A stretch of 64,000 bases of DNA, taken from positions 62,001 to 126,000 of the forward strand of contig JBMNGP010000013.1 of the NCBI GenBank assembly GCA_050949905.1, given 5' to 3'. The first letter of the stretch is position 1, and every line of letters starts with the position of its first letter. Under the pieces are notes generated by a model. That model searched no databases, was not told the origin of the DNA, and saw only the letters and a list, made by a program, of their open reading frames with translations. Of this stretch, positions 44,179-52,690 are shown piece after piece. This DNA comes from DUML01 sp050949905 (lineage in GTDB: Bacteria > Bacillota > Desulfitobacteriia > Desulfitobacteriales > Syntrophobotulaceae). Both the position numbers and the translations under genes were made by a program.

Positions 44179-44647
44179 TATTATTCCAATAAATTCTACG
44201 ATTAAAGTAACTACTCCTCAAGTAAAAAACATTGATCGAGAATACATTAAAGATATTTCTGAGAGGGCAATGCTTGATGTGGTAAATGGAAGTTATGACA
44301 GTGCAATCACTAAATCTAGAACATTATTAGAAGAAGTATTTTGTTATGTTATCGAAAACAAGAATGAAACGCCAACAGACAGTGGAGACATAGGTAGGCT
44401 TTATAAGCAAGTAAAAGGATTATACAATATGCACACAGATAAAAACCTTGATAGGCGAATCAATACACTACTTTCAGGTTTGGAAAAAATCGTTTCATCT
44501 ATTGCTGAGATGAGAAACAATAATAGTGATGCGCATGGTGTTGGAAGTCAAAGAATTAGTATATCTGAGCATCATGCTAGACTTCTTGTAAATTCTGCAA
44601 TGACTATGGCTGAATTTATACTTTCAGTGGGAAATAATACAAAATAA
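44179..44647 (+). pseudogene. Abi_C abortive-infection gene, 3' part
   Basis: Codes the C-terminal 155 residues: IDREYIKDISERAMLDVVNGSYDSAITKSRTLLEEVFCYVIENKNE, LYKQVKGLYNMH, RRINTLLSGLEKIVSSIAEMRNNNSDAHGVG, ISEHHARLLVNSAMTMAEFIL. This is the Abi_C domain, found in abortive phage-infection proteins; the RxxxxxxH-like HEPN-style segment (R..NSDAHG) may be the RNase site, an inference. A false start upstream (44144) lies within the IS element. Frame agrees with the 5' part once the IS and one GATTTCA are removed. Confidence 0.82.
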
Positions 44648-44652
44648 TAAAG

Positions 44653-44700
44653 AGACCAGCCACATCAAGCCATTAAGTTTAAATGTGACTGGTCTTTTAC
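44653..44700 (+). terminator. Intrinsic terminator after the Abi_C gene
   Basis: AGACCAG-CACAT (44653-44665) pairs with ATGTG-CTGGTCT (44683-44695), followed by TTTTACTTTT. Confidence 0.8.
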
Positions 44701-44854
44701 TTTTGCCCCGCTTGAAGCTGTTCACTTTAGTTTTTTCTTCAATCCCTAAGTGAACGCTTCTTTGGGCAGGTGTTTTTCAGAACGCTCTCCTTAAGGGGCG
44801 TGATTTTTTTCCAGTAATTTTTTAGAAGTTGCCATTCTCGCTTCTTGGACTTTT
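44701..44854 (+). other. Non-coding segment with inverted repeats near island end
   Basis: GTTCACTT (44720-44727) and AAGTGAAC (44748-44755) form an 8-bp inverted repeat. A terminator-like ACGC...CCTTAAGG...GCGT hairpin followed by GATTTTTTTT (about 44783-44812) resembles, in mirror orientation, the hairpin at 29003. No gene. Confidence 0.45.
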
Positions 44855-44918
44855 GGTACTGTCAATAATCTTTCGCAAATTTGTTTTTCTGCTTGGTAAT
44901 TTTTCTTGTATATCTTTA

Positions 44919-44966
44919 TCTCTTAGTAGACTGGCCATGGGGCCCCATGGCCAGTCTACTAAGAGA
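44919..44966. repeat. Perfect 48-bp palindrome
   Basis: Centre between 44942 and 44943; 24 bases on each side are fully complementary with no loop (core ACTGGCCATGGGG | CCCCATGGCCAGT). Lies in the IS256-family element just past the transposase stop. Confidence 0.95.
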
Positions 44967-44976
44967 GGGTCGCACA

Positions 44977-46167
44977 TTAACCTGCTATAATACTGTTTTC
45001 TTTGTTCATTTCCTCAAGGTGTCTCATACTCATATACATTTTTGTGCCCCAGGCTTTACTGGCTACATACCGCAACCGAGCGCAGACAAGCATTAATGCT
45101 GAATGCCCATCAGGAAAAGTGCCAACTACCCTGGTTCTTCTGCGGATTTCCCGGTTTAATCTTTCGATGACGTTATTGCTGCGAAGTTTAGTCCAGTGTG
45201 CTTGTGGAAAGTCCATATATGTCAGTGTTTCGAGAATGCTGTCTTCAACTTTTTTCGCTGCTTCTTTCAGTTTCATGTCCCGAAGCTTAGCTACAACCGC
45301 TGTTGCCTTCTCTTTAGCTGCTTCTTTATCCTCCTGGGCATGGATCGCTTTTAGCATTGCCGCTACTTCTTTCATCTTGGAGCGAGGTGTTACTGAGAAG
45401 ACATTCCGGTAAAAATGAACAGTACAGCGTTGGAATTTGGCTTCCGGAAATGTTTCGTTCACTGCTTCCAATAAGCCCAGACATTTATCCCCGATAAATA
45501 ACTGGGTTCCGGATAAGCCACGTTCCTTTAAGCTTTTCATGAATTCCAGCCAGCTTGTTTTATCTTCCTTCATTCCTTCAGAAGCGCCTATTACTTCTCT
45601 GTAACCATCTTCATTGACAGCCATAGCAATTAGGATCGCAACGTTTTCGTATTCTCCACCCCAATTACGTTTAAGGTAAATCCCATCGAGATAGACATAG
45701 GGATATTTTCTTTGTAGAGGGCGATTGCGCCAAGTATCGATGTGGCCATAGACTTTCTGGTTTAACTTGCTGACCGTTCCGGCCGATACTTTTGTGCCCC
45801 AGAGTGCCTCAGTTATATCTTCTACTCGCCGGACTGAAACACCAGCTAAATACATTTCGATTAGAGCTTCTTCTACAGAGCTTTCACGCCGCCGGTAGCG
45901 CTCTATGATTGCAGTTTCAAAGGCGACACCTTTCAGTTTAGGCACTTTCAGCTTCACCTCTCCGGAAGTGGTCGTTAACTTCCTCTCATAGTGGCCGGAA
46001 CGATATCCTTTTCGTTCTTTTGTACGTTCATACCTACCGGCATTTGTGAGCTCTGCTGCTTCCTGATCCAAAAGGTTATTTAGTGTTTCCTCCACACTTT
46101 GACGTACCAATTCTTTAAGCTCTTGCTTTATTGCTCCTTCATTTAAGTGTATAATTTTATCAGACAT
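44977..46167 (-). CDS. IS256-family (Mutator-like) transposase
   Basis: 396 residues, complete. DDE transposase: YPYVYLDGIYLKRNWGGEYENVAILIAMAVNEDGYREVIG (first D), GTQLFIGDKCLGLLEAVNETFPEAKFQRCTVHFYRNVFS (second D, C-x2-H signature) and AHWTKLRSNNVIERLNREIRRRTRVVGTFPD (E). N-terminal EAAELTNAGRYERTKERKGYRSGHYERKLTTTSGEV is the family's DNA-binding part. AGGAGGAGCTGCGAAT lies before ATG 46167. Confidence 0.96.
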   Translation of the reverse strand: MSDKIIHLNEGAIKQELKELVRQSVEETLNNLLDQEAAELTNAGRYERTKERKGYRSGHYERKLTTTSGEVKLKVPKLKGVAFETAIIERYRRRESSVEEALIEMYLAGVSVRRVEDITEALWGTKVSAGTVSKLNQKVYGHIDTWRNRPLQRKYPYVYLDGIYLKRNWGGEYENVAILIAMAVNEDGYREVIGASEGMKEDKTSWLEFMKSLKERGLSGTQLFIGDKCLGLLEAVNETFPEAKFQRCTVHFYRNVFSVTPRSKMKEVAAMLKAIHAQEDKEAAKEKATAVVAKLRDMKLKEAAKKVEDSILETLTYMDFPQAHWTKLRSNNVIERLNREIRRRTRVVGTFPDGHSALMLVCARLRYVASKAWGTKMYMSMRHLEEMNKENSIIAG

Positions 46168-46404
46168 ATTCGCAGCTCCTCCTGGTTTTGATTGGTGTGG
46201 TAACCTTATCTTACCAAGCAGTTGCGTTTATGTCTTTATTCATAAACACTTATTTATGAATTTGCGAAATTAATGATACCTTATCGGACTTTTCCCGCGA
46301 AGCGGCTCTCTTTCTAAATTTTAGCTTGGCTGCAGGAATTTCCAGTACTACCTGGAGTCTAACGCTCATAGTATAAGTTAAGAACTCTGCCGGGAGGGCA
46401 AGGT

Positions 46405-47076
46405 ATGAGAAGAAAAATTATCCTTTGGGGAACAGTTGTTTTAGGAATTTTATTGGTAGCGGGAGGGATATTTACCTTTCTTGGTAAGCCTGATCCTCAG
46501 CAAATGACCATTCTTGGGCTGGAAAACCTGAGTAAAGCCGATTCCTTTGCTTACACACTTACTCAACAACAAACGGTCAATGGTCAAGAACGCCTGCTCA
46601 GCAGAATCAGCGGCTATAAAAGCGGTGAAAACATTCATATTCAAGGACAATTAGCAGGCAGTGAAGTTGAGATGATCAAAATTGGCGAAATCTTATACAA
46701 CAAAGACCCTTTCAGTAAAGAATGGCTAAAGTTCAACGATATCTCCGTTGCCCAAAAGGTTTTCCTGGTAGAGTTGGATCCTCTGGCTACCTTACAGCTT
46801 AAAGAGATAGGAGAGGTGATGCCTAGCGGTGAGCAAGTAATCAACGAGAAGAAGTGTTGGGTATATACGTTGAAACCAAGTGTACAAAATCAGATGATTG
46901 AAAGGTTTTGGACTGACTTTGAGTATACTTTATTCATAACTAAGTCAAGTAAAACTGTCTCTAAAGTAGAAGTAAAAGCTAAGAACAAAGAGACAGGGGA
47001 ACCAATGACAATTGTCCTGGAATTTAAGGATATAGGGAGGAAAATATCAATTCAACCGCCGGAGGCGGCTAGTTAA
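46405..47076 (+). CDS. Membrane-anchored LppX/LolA-like uncharacterised protein
   Basis: 223 residues from ATG 46405 (GGGAGGGCAAGG upstream). One N-terminal membrane segment (IILWGTVVLGILLVAGGIFTFL), then an outside domain of alternating strands: SKADSFAYTLTQQQTVNGQERLLSRISGYKSGENIHIQGQLAGSEVEMIKIGEILYNKDPFSKEWLKF. The pattern resembles lipoprotein-carrier folds (LppX/LolA), often proteins that bind lipids, but identity is not secure. No lipobox. It flanks the island on its right and is followed by the duplicated element. Confidence 0.6.
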   Translation: MRRKIILWGTVVLGILLVAGGIFTFLGKPDPQQMTILGLENLSKADSFAYTLTQQQTVNGQERLLSRISGYKSGENIHIQGQLAGSEVEMIKIGEILYNKDPFSKEWLKFNDISVAQKVFLVELDPLATLQLKEIGEVMPSGEQVINEKKCWVYTLKPSVQNQMIERFWTDFEYTLFITKSSKTVSKVEVKAKNKETGEPMTIVLEFKDIGRKISIQPPEAAS

Positions 47077-47089
47077 AAAACAGTCAGCA

Positions 47090-47240
47090 AAGTGAGGCCG
47101 TTGCGAAACGAAAAAATTCGTTAGGCAATGGCCTCTTTGAATTTCTTTATCTGAACCACGGTGCAGTTTAACGCTGTATCAGCTGCGCCCACAACGCTTC
47201 TCTGCTTTAACGGTTCGCTAAGTAATGCAAAAAATATTTT
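47090..47240 (-). repeat. Duplicated 104-bp element, copy B (inverted)
   Basis: 47125-47228 on the minus strand equals 18804-18907 except at four positions. The 3' hairpin is kept as GAGGCC-TTGC / GCAA-GGCCTC (47095-47135) but no T-run follows directly. The frame open in copy A stays open here and ends in TAA. Confidence 0.6.
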
Positions 47241-47258
47241 ATTATGAGCAGTTACTTT

Positions 47259-47295
47259 TGTTTGGCGTATAGCTATTGCCTCTGTTTGGCGTATA
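47259..47295 (+). repeat. Two TGTTTGGCGTATA repeats, IS-end-like
   Basis: TGTTTGGCGTATA at 47259-47271 and 47283-47295, exact, 24 bases apart. Spaced direct repeats starting TGTTT are typical of IS21-family termini, but no istA/istB follows; probably a leftover end. Confidence 0.45.
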
Positions 47296-47453
47296 TTGGT
47301 AAAAGAAAATGTCAGCGCAAGGCTAATTTGTTAGCTTTCTCAGGGAAGGGGTATTTTTTAAGATGAGCAGTTAACAATATAAATGGCAATATAAATGGAT
47401 TTTTGGAGATAATTTCTTAGGGGTTGAAATAAATAGCAAAAGAGCTTATATTT

Positions 47454-47465
47454 TTATGGTATAAT
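47454..47465 (+). promoter_or_regulatory. Extended -10 promoter of hpt-guaA
   Basis: TGG-TATAAT (47457-47465) 25 bases before hpt. The -35 region is weak, as allowed with an extended -10. No purine riboswitch is seen upstream. Confidence 0.6.
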
Positions 47466-47489
47466 GCAGTGGTAAATTTTTAGTATGGA

Positions 47490-48038
47490 GTGAAAAATGT
47501 GGAAAAAGATATTGCCAAAGTATTAATTACCGAAGAGGAATTAAAAAAAAGAGTAGCCGAATTAGGGGAAGAGATCACTAAAGAATATCAGGGCAAGGAG
47601 CTCTTGGTTATTGGTATTTTTAAAGGAGCAGTGCCCTTTTTGGCTGATCTCATCCGGCAGATTAAGATTCCTTTAAGGTATGATTTTATGGCCGTTTCCA
47701 GTTACGGAGCCTCTACCAAATCTTCGGGTGCTGTAAGGATTCTTAAAGACTTGGATACCAGCGTCGAAGATAAGCATGTTCTTATTGTTGAGGATATCGT
47801 AGATAGCGGCCTAACTTTAAAATACCTAAAAGAAAACCTGGCCAGGAGGCATCCTTTAAGTCTTAAGATTGCAACTTTATTGGACAAGCCTGAGCGAAGG
47901 GAAGTTGACGTTCATCCCGATTATAACGGCTTTAAAATTCCTAATGAGTTTGTTGTTGGCTACGGGCTGGATTATAATGAGGTTTACCGCAACTTGCCTT
48001 ATGTCGGAGTACTAAAGCCGGAAGCCTATGAAAATTAG
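47490..48038 (+). CDS. hpt: Hypoxanthine phosphoribosyltransferase
   Basis: 182 residues from GTG 47490 (TATGGAG site upstream; GTG 47499 is possible). Motifs: LLVIGIFKGAVPFLADLIRQI, DFMAVSSYG, PRPP-binding loop HVLIVEDIVDSGLTLKYL, and FVVGYGLDYNEVYRNLPYVGVL. Salvages hypoxanthine/guanine with PRPP. Followed 27 bases later by guaA, giving a purine pair. Confidence 0.95.
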   Translation: MKNVEKDIAKVLITEEELKKRVAELGEEITKEYQGKELLVIGIFKGAVPFLADLIRQIKIPLRYDFMAVSSYGASTKSSGAVRILKDLDTSVEDKHVLIVEDIVDSGLTLKYLKENLARRHPLSLKIATLLDKPERREVDVHPDYNGFKIPNEFVVGYGLDYNEVYRNLPYVGVLKPEAYEN

Positions 48039-48065
48039 AATTTTGATGCTGAAAGGATGATACCT

Positions 48066-49598
48066 ATGGAGAGGGAATTAGTTCTGGTACTGGATTTCGG
48101 CGGTCAGTATAATCAGCTCATTGCCCGCAGAGTGCGGGAAGCAAAGGTCTATTCAGAAATGATTTCTTACAAAACTCCGGTGGAAAAGATTAAAGCCTTA
48201 AAGCCTAAAGGAATAATTTTTTCCGGGGGGCCGGCTAGCGTCAATCTTGAGAATGCTCCGATCGTAGACCCGCAGATTTATAAACTGGGTATTCCTATCC
48301 TGGGTATTTGTTACGGAATGCAGCTGATGACTGTGCAATTAGGCGGGAGTGTGCTCATGCCCCAAGCCCATGAATATGGAAGAACAGAGGTAACTATTGA
48401 GTCAAACGAAGCAATCTGGGACGGTCTTAAGGGCAGCCGTCTGTGCTGGATGAGCCATGGAGATGCGGTTAAAGAGTTGCCGGAGGGTTTTCGCAGGGCG
48501 GCCTATACGGAGAATACCCCGGTTGCTGCCATGTACTGCCCGGAGAAAAATTTTTATGGGGTTCAGTATCACCCTGAAGTAAAACATACACCCGAAGGGC
48601 AAGCTATGCTGGAAAATTTCCTTTATAAAGTATGCGGGTGTAAGGGTAACTGGACAATGGAGTCTTTTATTGAATATCAGGTAAAGGAGATTAGGCAGAG
48701 AGTCGGCTCCAAAAAGGTATTATGTGCCTTAAGCGGGGGGGTTGATTCCTCGGTAGCCGCGGTTTTGGTACATAAGGCCGTAGGCAGCCAGCTTACCTGC
48801 ATTTATGTGGATCACGGTTTTATGCGCCAAGGTGAGTCGGAACAGGTTCGGAAAATCTTTACTGAGCAATTCCACTTAAACTTGAAATTTGTTGATGCCG
48901 GGGAACGTTTTTTGGCTAAAGTCAAAGGGTTGTCCGACCCGGAACAGAAGCGCAAAGCCATTGGCAACGAATTTATCCGCCTGTTTGAAGATGAGGCCGG
49001 CAAATTGGGAACTATTGACTTCTTAGTCCAGGGGACTGTCTACCCGGATATAATTGAAAGTGGTACGGATACGGCCGAAACTATCAAAAGCCACCATAAT
49101 GTCGGCGGCCTGCCGGAAGATATCCGGTTTGAGCTCATTGAGCCTTTAAGAATGCTTTTTAAGGATGAAGTTCGTCAGGTTGGTCTGGAATTGGGCTTAC
49201 CGGACGAAATAGTCTGGCGGCAGCCCTTTCCGGGGCCGGGACTGGCTATCCGGGTTATCGGCGAAGTCACTAGGGAAAAACTCGCATACGTCCGGGAAGC
49301 TGATGCCATTGTGCGGGACGAAATTCAAAAGGCCGGCCTGAGCCGGGATGTTTGGCAATATTTTGCCGTTCTGCCTTCGGTGCGTAGTGTAGGAGTGATG
49401 GGTGACAGCCGGACTTACGGCTACCCCATTGTCTTAAGAGCGGTAACCAGCGAGGATGCCATGACCGCCGATTGGGCTAAGCTGCCTTATGATCTTCTGG
49501 AGAAAATAGCCAGCCGAATTGTCAATGAGGTCCGGGGAGTCAACAGGGTAGTTTACGATATTACCGGTAAACCCCCTGGAACTATTGAGTGGGAGTAA
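48066..49598 (+). CDS. guaA: GMP synthase (glutamine-hydrolysing)
   Basis: 510 residues from ATG 48066 (GAAAGGATG upstream; ATG 48057 overlaps that site). Class I amidotransferase domain: LDFGGQYNQLIARRVRE, GICYGMQLM (nucleophile Cys), YHPEVKHT (His). ATP-pyrophosphatase domain: LCALSGGVDSSVAAVLVHKAV, then the dimerisation domain RQPFPGPGLAIRVIGE ... GKPPGTIEWE. Converts XMP to GMP. Confidence 0.97.
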   Translation: MERELVLVLDFGGQYNQLIARRVREAKVYSEMISYKTPVEKIKALKPKGIIFSGGPASVNLENAPIVDPQIYKLGIPILGICYGMQLMTVQLGGSVLMPQAHEYGRTEVTIESNEAIWDGLKGSRLCWMSHGDAVKELPEGFRRAAYTENTPVAAMYCPEKNFYGVQYHPEVKHTPEGQAMLENFLYKVCGCKGNWTMESFIEYQVKEIRQRVGSKKVLCALSGGVDSSVAAVLVHKAVGSQLTCIYVDHGFMRQGESEQVRKIFTEQFHLNLKFVDAGERFLAKVKGLSDPEQKRKAIGNEFIRLFEDEAGKLGTIDFLVQGTVYPDIIESGTDTAETIKSHHNVGGLPEDIRFELIEPLRMLFKDEVRQVGLELGLPDEIVWRQPFPGPGLAIRVIGEVTREKLAYVREADAIVRDEIQKAGLSRDVWQYFAVLPSVRSVGVMGDSRTYGYPIVLRAVTSEDAMTADWAKLPYDLLEKIASRIVNEVRGVNRVVYDITGKPPGTIEWE

Positions 49599-49651
49599 GA
49601 ACGAAAGAACTTCGACCAGCTAAAGGGAATTGCGAATTATTTAAACATTAA

Positions 49652-49704
49652 AGCGCACCTCAAATGTTAGAGAGACCAATCTAATATTTAGGTGCACTTT
49701 TTTT
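49652..49704 (+). terminator. Intrinsic terminator after guaA
   Basis: GCGCACCT-AAAT-TTAGA pairs with TCTAA-ATTT-AGGTGCAC, then TTTTTTT. Confidence 0.85.
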
Positions 49705-49884
49705 GGGAAAAACAAAGTGCTTCCATGACAGGAATTTAGTTTGGGAGGTCTTAGATGGCAGTACTTGACGGTATTGCCCTATCCGTCGGATGACTAAATT
49801 GAGAAACAAGGGAGTGATTAGGAAGTTTACGGAGAGGAAAATTTAGGTTATTATAAAGTTTAGCACTGAGTAAGTAAAGAGGGG
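49705..49884 (+). other. Spacer before chemosensory cluster
   Basis: ATG 49754 with GGGAGG upstream opens a frame of only 12 codons (MAVLDGIALSVG) and GACGG/CCGTC (49777-49795) can pair; otherwise nothing. GTAAAGAGGGG precedes the next gene. Confidence 0.3.
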
Positions 49885-51003
49885 ATGGATCTAATGACGG
49901 TAAGTGAGGACTTTCATAAAGCCTTTGACGCTACTAATGCCTTGATTATGGTTATAAACCCATTAAGAAATGTAGTCTTTGCTAATAAAGCTTTATATGA
50001 ATTACTGGAGATTAAAGATCCTAGCCTTGTCCTGGGACGCAAACCGGGTGAAGTAGTTAAATGTATTCATGCCGAGGAAGTACCGGAAGGATGCGGCAGT
50101 TCCGTTTATTGTGTTAACTGCACAGCTTTTGGTATCATGAAAAAAGCTGTGGATAGCAAAGCCGAAAGTTCCGGTGAAGCCGTAATCAGGATTAGAAGGG
50201 ACCGGAATGATTTTCCTCTGAATGTTTACGAACATGTTCAGCCGATGGAAATCAAGGGGAACCAATACTATGTAATTACCTTGCTGGATGTCAGTGATAG
50301 GGTTAAACGGCGTTTTTTGGAGAAAATATTTTTCCATGATATCCTCAACACTGTAGGAGTATTAAAAGGATTAATCAGCATTTTGCAAGAGGATGTGAGC
50401 CGGGAGCTTTATACCGATGTAGAACTGATCAGAACTTATTTTGACTATGTCATTGAGGAGATTCAATCGCAAAAACAAATTCTTGCTGCTGAAAATAACG
50501 AATTGGAAATAGAGCTGACTGCAGTAAATTCACTTGATATCTTACGCTCCGTAAGAGAAGGGTATTCTAAGTTGGAGGAATTCCGTGCCTATAAGATTGT
50601 TATTGTTCAACAGGCGGAGTCTGTTAATTTTAATAGTGATGCTGTTCTCTTAAGGAGAGTAATAGCCAATATGTTAAAAAATGCCTTGGAAGCTTCGGAA
50701 GTAAACGACGAGATTCTCTTAGGCTGTGAGATAGGGAGCAACACTGAAACATTGACATTCTGGGTGCGGAATAAGGCTTATATAGAAGAAGAAATCCAGA
50801 AAAGAATATTTGAAAGGTCCTTCTCTACTAAAGGAAAAGGCCGGGGCTTAGGTACCTATAGCATTAAGCTCCTTGGGGAGAGGTATCTTAAGGGGAAGGT
50901 TACTTTTACCTCAGACCAAAGAGAAGGAACGGCCTTTTATCTAAGTCTGCCCTTGGCGGGTAATGGGCAACCGCAAAACGGTCATCTGCGGTTACCCCAT
51001 TAA
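49885..51003 (+). CDS. PAS-domain sensor histidine kinase
   Basis: 372 residues, cytoplasmic. PAS domain (res ~10-125) with a Cys cluster, KCIHAEEVPEGCGSSVYCVNC, recurring in a class of PAS sensors and possibly metal- or redox-linked (inference). Dimerisation helix with phospho-His in FFHDILNTVGVLKGLI (about residue 151). HATPase: ANMLKNALEAS (N box), and RIFERSFSTKGKGRGLGTYSIKLLGERYLKG (G boxes). First gene of the chemosensory cluster. Confidence 0.88.
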   Translation: MDLMTVSEDFHKAFDATNALIMVINPLRNVVFANKALYELLEIKDPSLVLGRKPGEVVKCIHAEEVPEGCGSSVYCVNCTAFGIMKKAVDSKAESSGEAVIRIRRDRNDFPLNVYEHVQPMEIKGNQYYVITLLDVSDRVKRRFLEKIFFHDILNTVGVLKGLISILQEDVSRELYTDVELIRTYFDYVIEEIQSQKQILAAENNELEIELTAVNSLDILRSVREGYSKLEEFRAYKIVIVQQAESVNFNSDAVLLRRVIANMLKNALEASEVNDEILLGCEIGSNTETLTFWVRNKAYIEEEIQKRIFERSFSTKGKGRGLGTYSIKLLGERYLKGKVTFTSDQREGTAFYLSLPLAGNGQPQNGHLRLPH

Positions 51004-51054
51004 GTTAGGCCTAAGGGGAAATTAAGGGTTAAGGAGAAAGAGCGGGGGTTTTCA

Positions 51055-52503
51055 ATGGCAAACAGGAATAACTTAACTGACAGCTTGGAAAAGTATAAAA
51101 TACTCGTGGAGTATTCCAGAGATATTATTCTTTTTGTAAAACCTGATGGCCAAATAATTGAAGCTAACCGGGCTGCCGAAATAGCATATGGCTATTCCAG
51201 AGAAGAGTTGAGAAAACTTTTAATCTTTGATCTAAGGGTTGATGAAAGTCGAATTGTAATTCATGAGCAAATGCAAAAGGCTCTGTCCGAAGGAATTCTT
51301 TTTGAAACCTACCACAAAAGAAAGGACGGCACGGTTTTTCCGATCGAAGTCAGTTCCAGAGGAGAAATTCTTCCGGATGGGCCGGTGATTCTCAGTATTG
51401 TCCGGGATATATCCAAAAGAAAGCAAATGGAAGAACAACTGGCTAGAAGCAATAAAATTAAAAGTCAATTTTTGGCCAATATCAGTCATGAGATCAGGAC
51501 TCCCTTAAACGGTATTTTAGGCATGCTGGATTTGGTCTTGGCCGATAACTGTGAGGATCCCCAGGAGTATCTGAGAATGGCCAGGGATTGTACCCATTCA
51601 TTAATTAAAGTTTTTAATGATATTTTGGATTATAAGAGATTAGGTACAGGAAAGTTGCAGATTATCAATAAAGATATTGAATTAGCCACCCTGCTCAGAG
51701 AAGTTACTGAACTTTTCGGACCTTTAATCCGGCAAAAAAACTTGACGATTTCCTGCACCATTCAGCCGGATGTTCCTGCCGTAATCAGAGCGGACAACTT
51801 AAGATTAAGACAGGTAATTTCCAATTTAGTTTCCAATGCCGTCAAGTTTACGCAGCAGGGTAGTATTGATATTGCTGTTAATCTGCAGGAAAAAAATCAG
51901 GAAAAAGTTATTCTGCATTTTACAATTGCCGATACGGGGATCGGTATTCCAGCCGAAAAAATGGAGGAGATATTTCTTGGTTTTACGCAAGGGGACGGAT
52001 CCTACACCAGGGAATACGGCGGAGTTGGCTTAGGCTTAACCATTTGCAAACAATTAGTTGCCATGATGGGCGGTACAATTTGGGTTGAGAGCAGTCCGGG
52101 CAGCGGGAGCAAGTTTCACTTTACCATTGCTCAGGAAAAAGAAAAAAAATCCTACCTGCCGTCTAATATGGCGGAAATTGATTTATATAGCGAAGAGGTA
52201 TTACGGGATGTCATTACCGAATTAACAGAAAAAGGTTATATCCGTCAAATATTTCAAGAGATTGAGAAAGGCCTGCAGGCGGGAAACTACCGGGAAGTGG
52301 CCAGGCAGGCCCATAAACTTAAAGGGTGCTTCTCCTATTTCCAAGTAGAATCCTTGGACCGCTGTGCGCATAAGTTTGTTGAGATAAGTAAAGAAACGGA
52401 AAAAAAGCAAACAATTTGGCAAGCTTACCGGGATTTAATCCTAGAATACGAAACCCTCGAAGAAGCGCTGTTGGAACTGGCAGGTTTTCGCCAGATAATA
52501 TAA
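51055..52503 (+). CDS. PAS histidine kinase with C-terminal HPt domain
   Basis: 482 residues, no membrane segment. PAS (res ~8-125, ending SIVRDISKRKQMEEQL), HisKA with FLANISHEIRTPLNGILGMLDLV (phospho-His ~146), HATPase with SNLVSNAVKFTQ, ADTGIGIPAEKMEEIF and GGVGLGLTICKQLVAMMGG. The last ~100 residues form an HPt domain, RQAHKLKGCFSYFQVESLDRCAH (second phospho-His). No receiver sits between, so the relay must pass through a separate receiver, for example the CheY-like protein at 57638. ATG 51055 has AAAGAGCGGGGG 5' of it. Confidence 0.9.
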   Translation: MANRNNLTDSLEKYKILVEYSRDIILFVKPDGQIIEANRAAEIAYGYSREELRKLLIFDLRVDESRIVIHEQMQKALSEGILFETYHKRKDGTVFPIEVSSRGEILPDGPVILSIVRDISKRKQMEEQLARSNKIKSQFLANISHEIRTPLNGILGMLDLVLADNCEDPQEYLRMARDCTHSLIKVFNDILDYKRLGTGKLQIINKDIELATLLREVTELFGPLIRQKNLTISCTIQPDVPAVIRADNLRLRQVISNLVSNAVKFTQQGSIDIAVNLQEKNQEKVILHFTIADTGIGIPAEKMEEIFLGFTQGDGSYTREYGGVGLGLTICKQLVAMMGGTIWVESSPGSGSKFHFTIAQEKEKKSYLPSNMAEIDLYSEEVLRDVITELTEKGYIRQIFQEIEKGLQAGNYREVARQAHKLKGCFSYFQVESLDRCAHKFVEISKETEKKQTIWQAYRDLILEYETLEEALLELAGFRQII

Positions 52504-52535
52504 GCAAATTACATCCCTTAAAAAGAATTGGTAAG

Positions 52536-52564
52536 GCGTCTGTTAAAAAACAGGCGCTTTTTTA
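52536..52564 (+). terminator. Intrinsic terminator after the HPt kinase
   Basis: GCGTCTGTT (52536-52544) pairs with AACAGGCGC, loop AAAA, then TTTTTT. The che genes from cheW on therefore need their own promoter, probably in 52570-52690. Confidence 0.8.
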
Positions 52565-52690
52565 CATAGTTTTTACAAAACCCGGAACAGTTCTTACATT
52601 AATAATTTAAGATTTAAATGAGCTTTTTGATTTTAATTTGTCAAACGATCAACTTCTAAAAGTTTAAAGTGAGAGAGGTGAATAAAAAAA

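Larger units (their letters stand above)
44855..46285 (-). mobile_element. IS256-family insertion sequence, 1431 bp
   Basis: Flanked by an 8-bp direct repeat GGACTTTT (44847-44854 and 46286-46293). Imperfect terminal inverted repeats of ~27 bp; the inner 11 bases TTTCGCAAATT are identical at both ends. One transposase gene on the minus strand. Confidence 0.88.

Noticed and set aside
49754..49792. 12-codon frame with good ribosome site
   Set aside because: Too short, no leader-peptide codon bias and no attenuator beside it.
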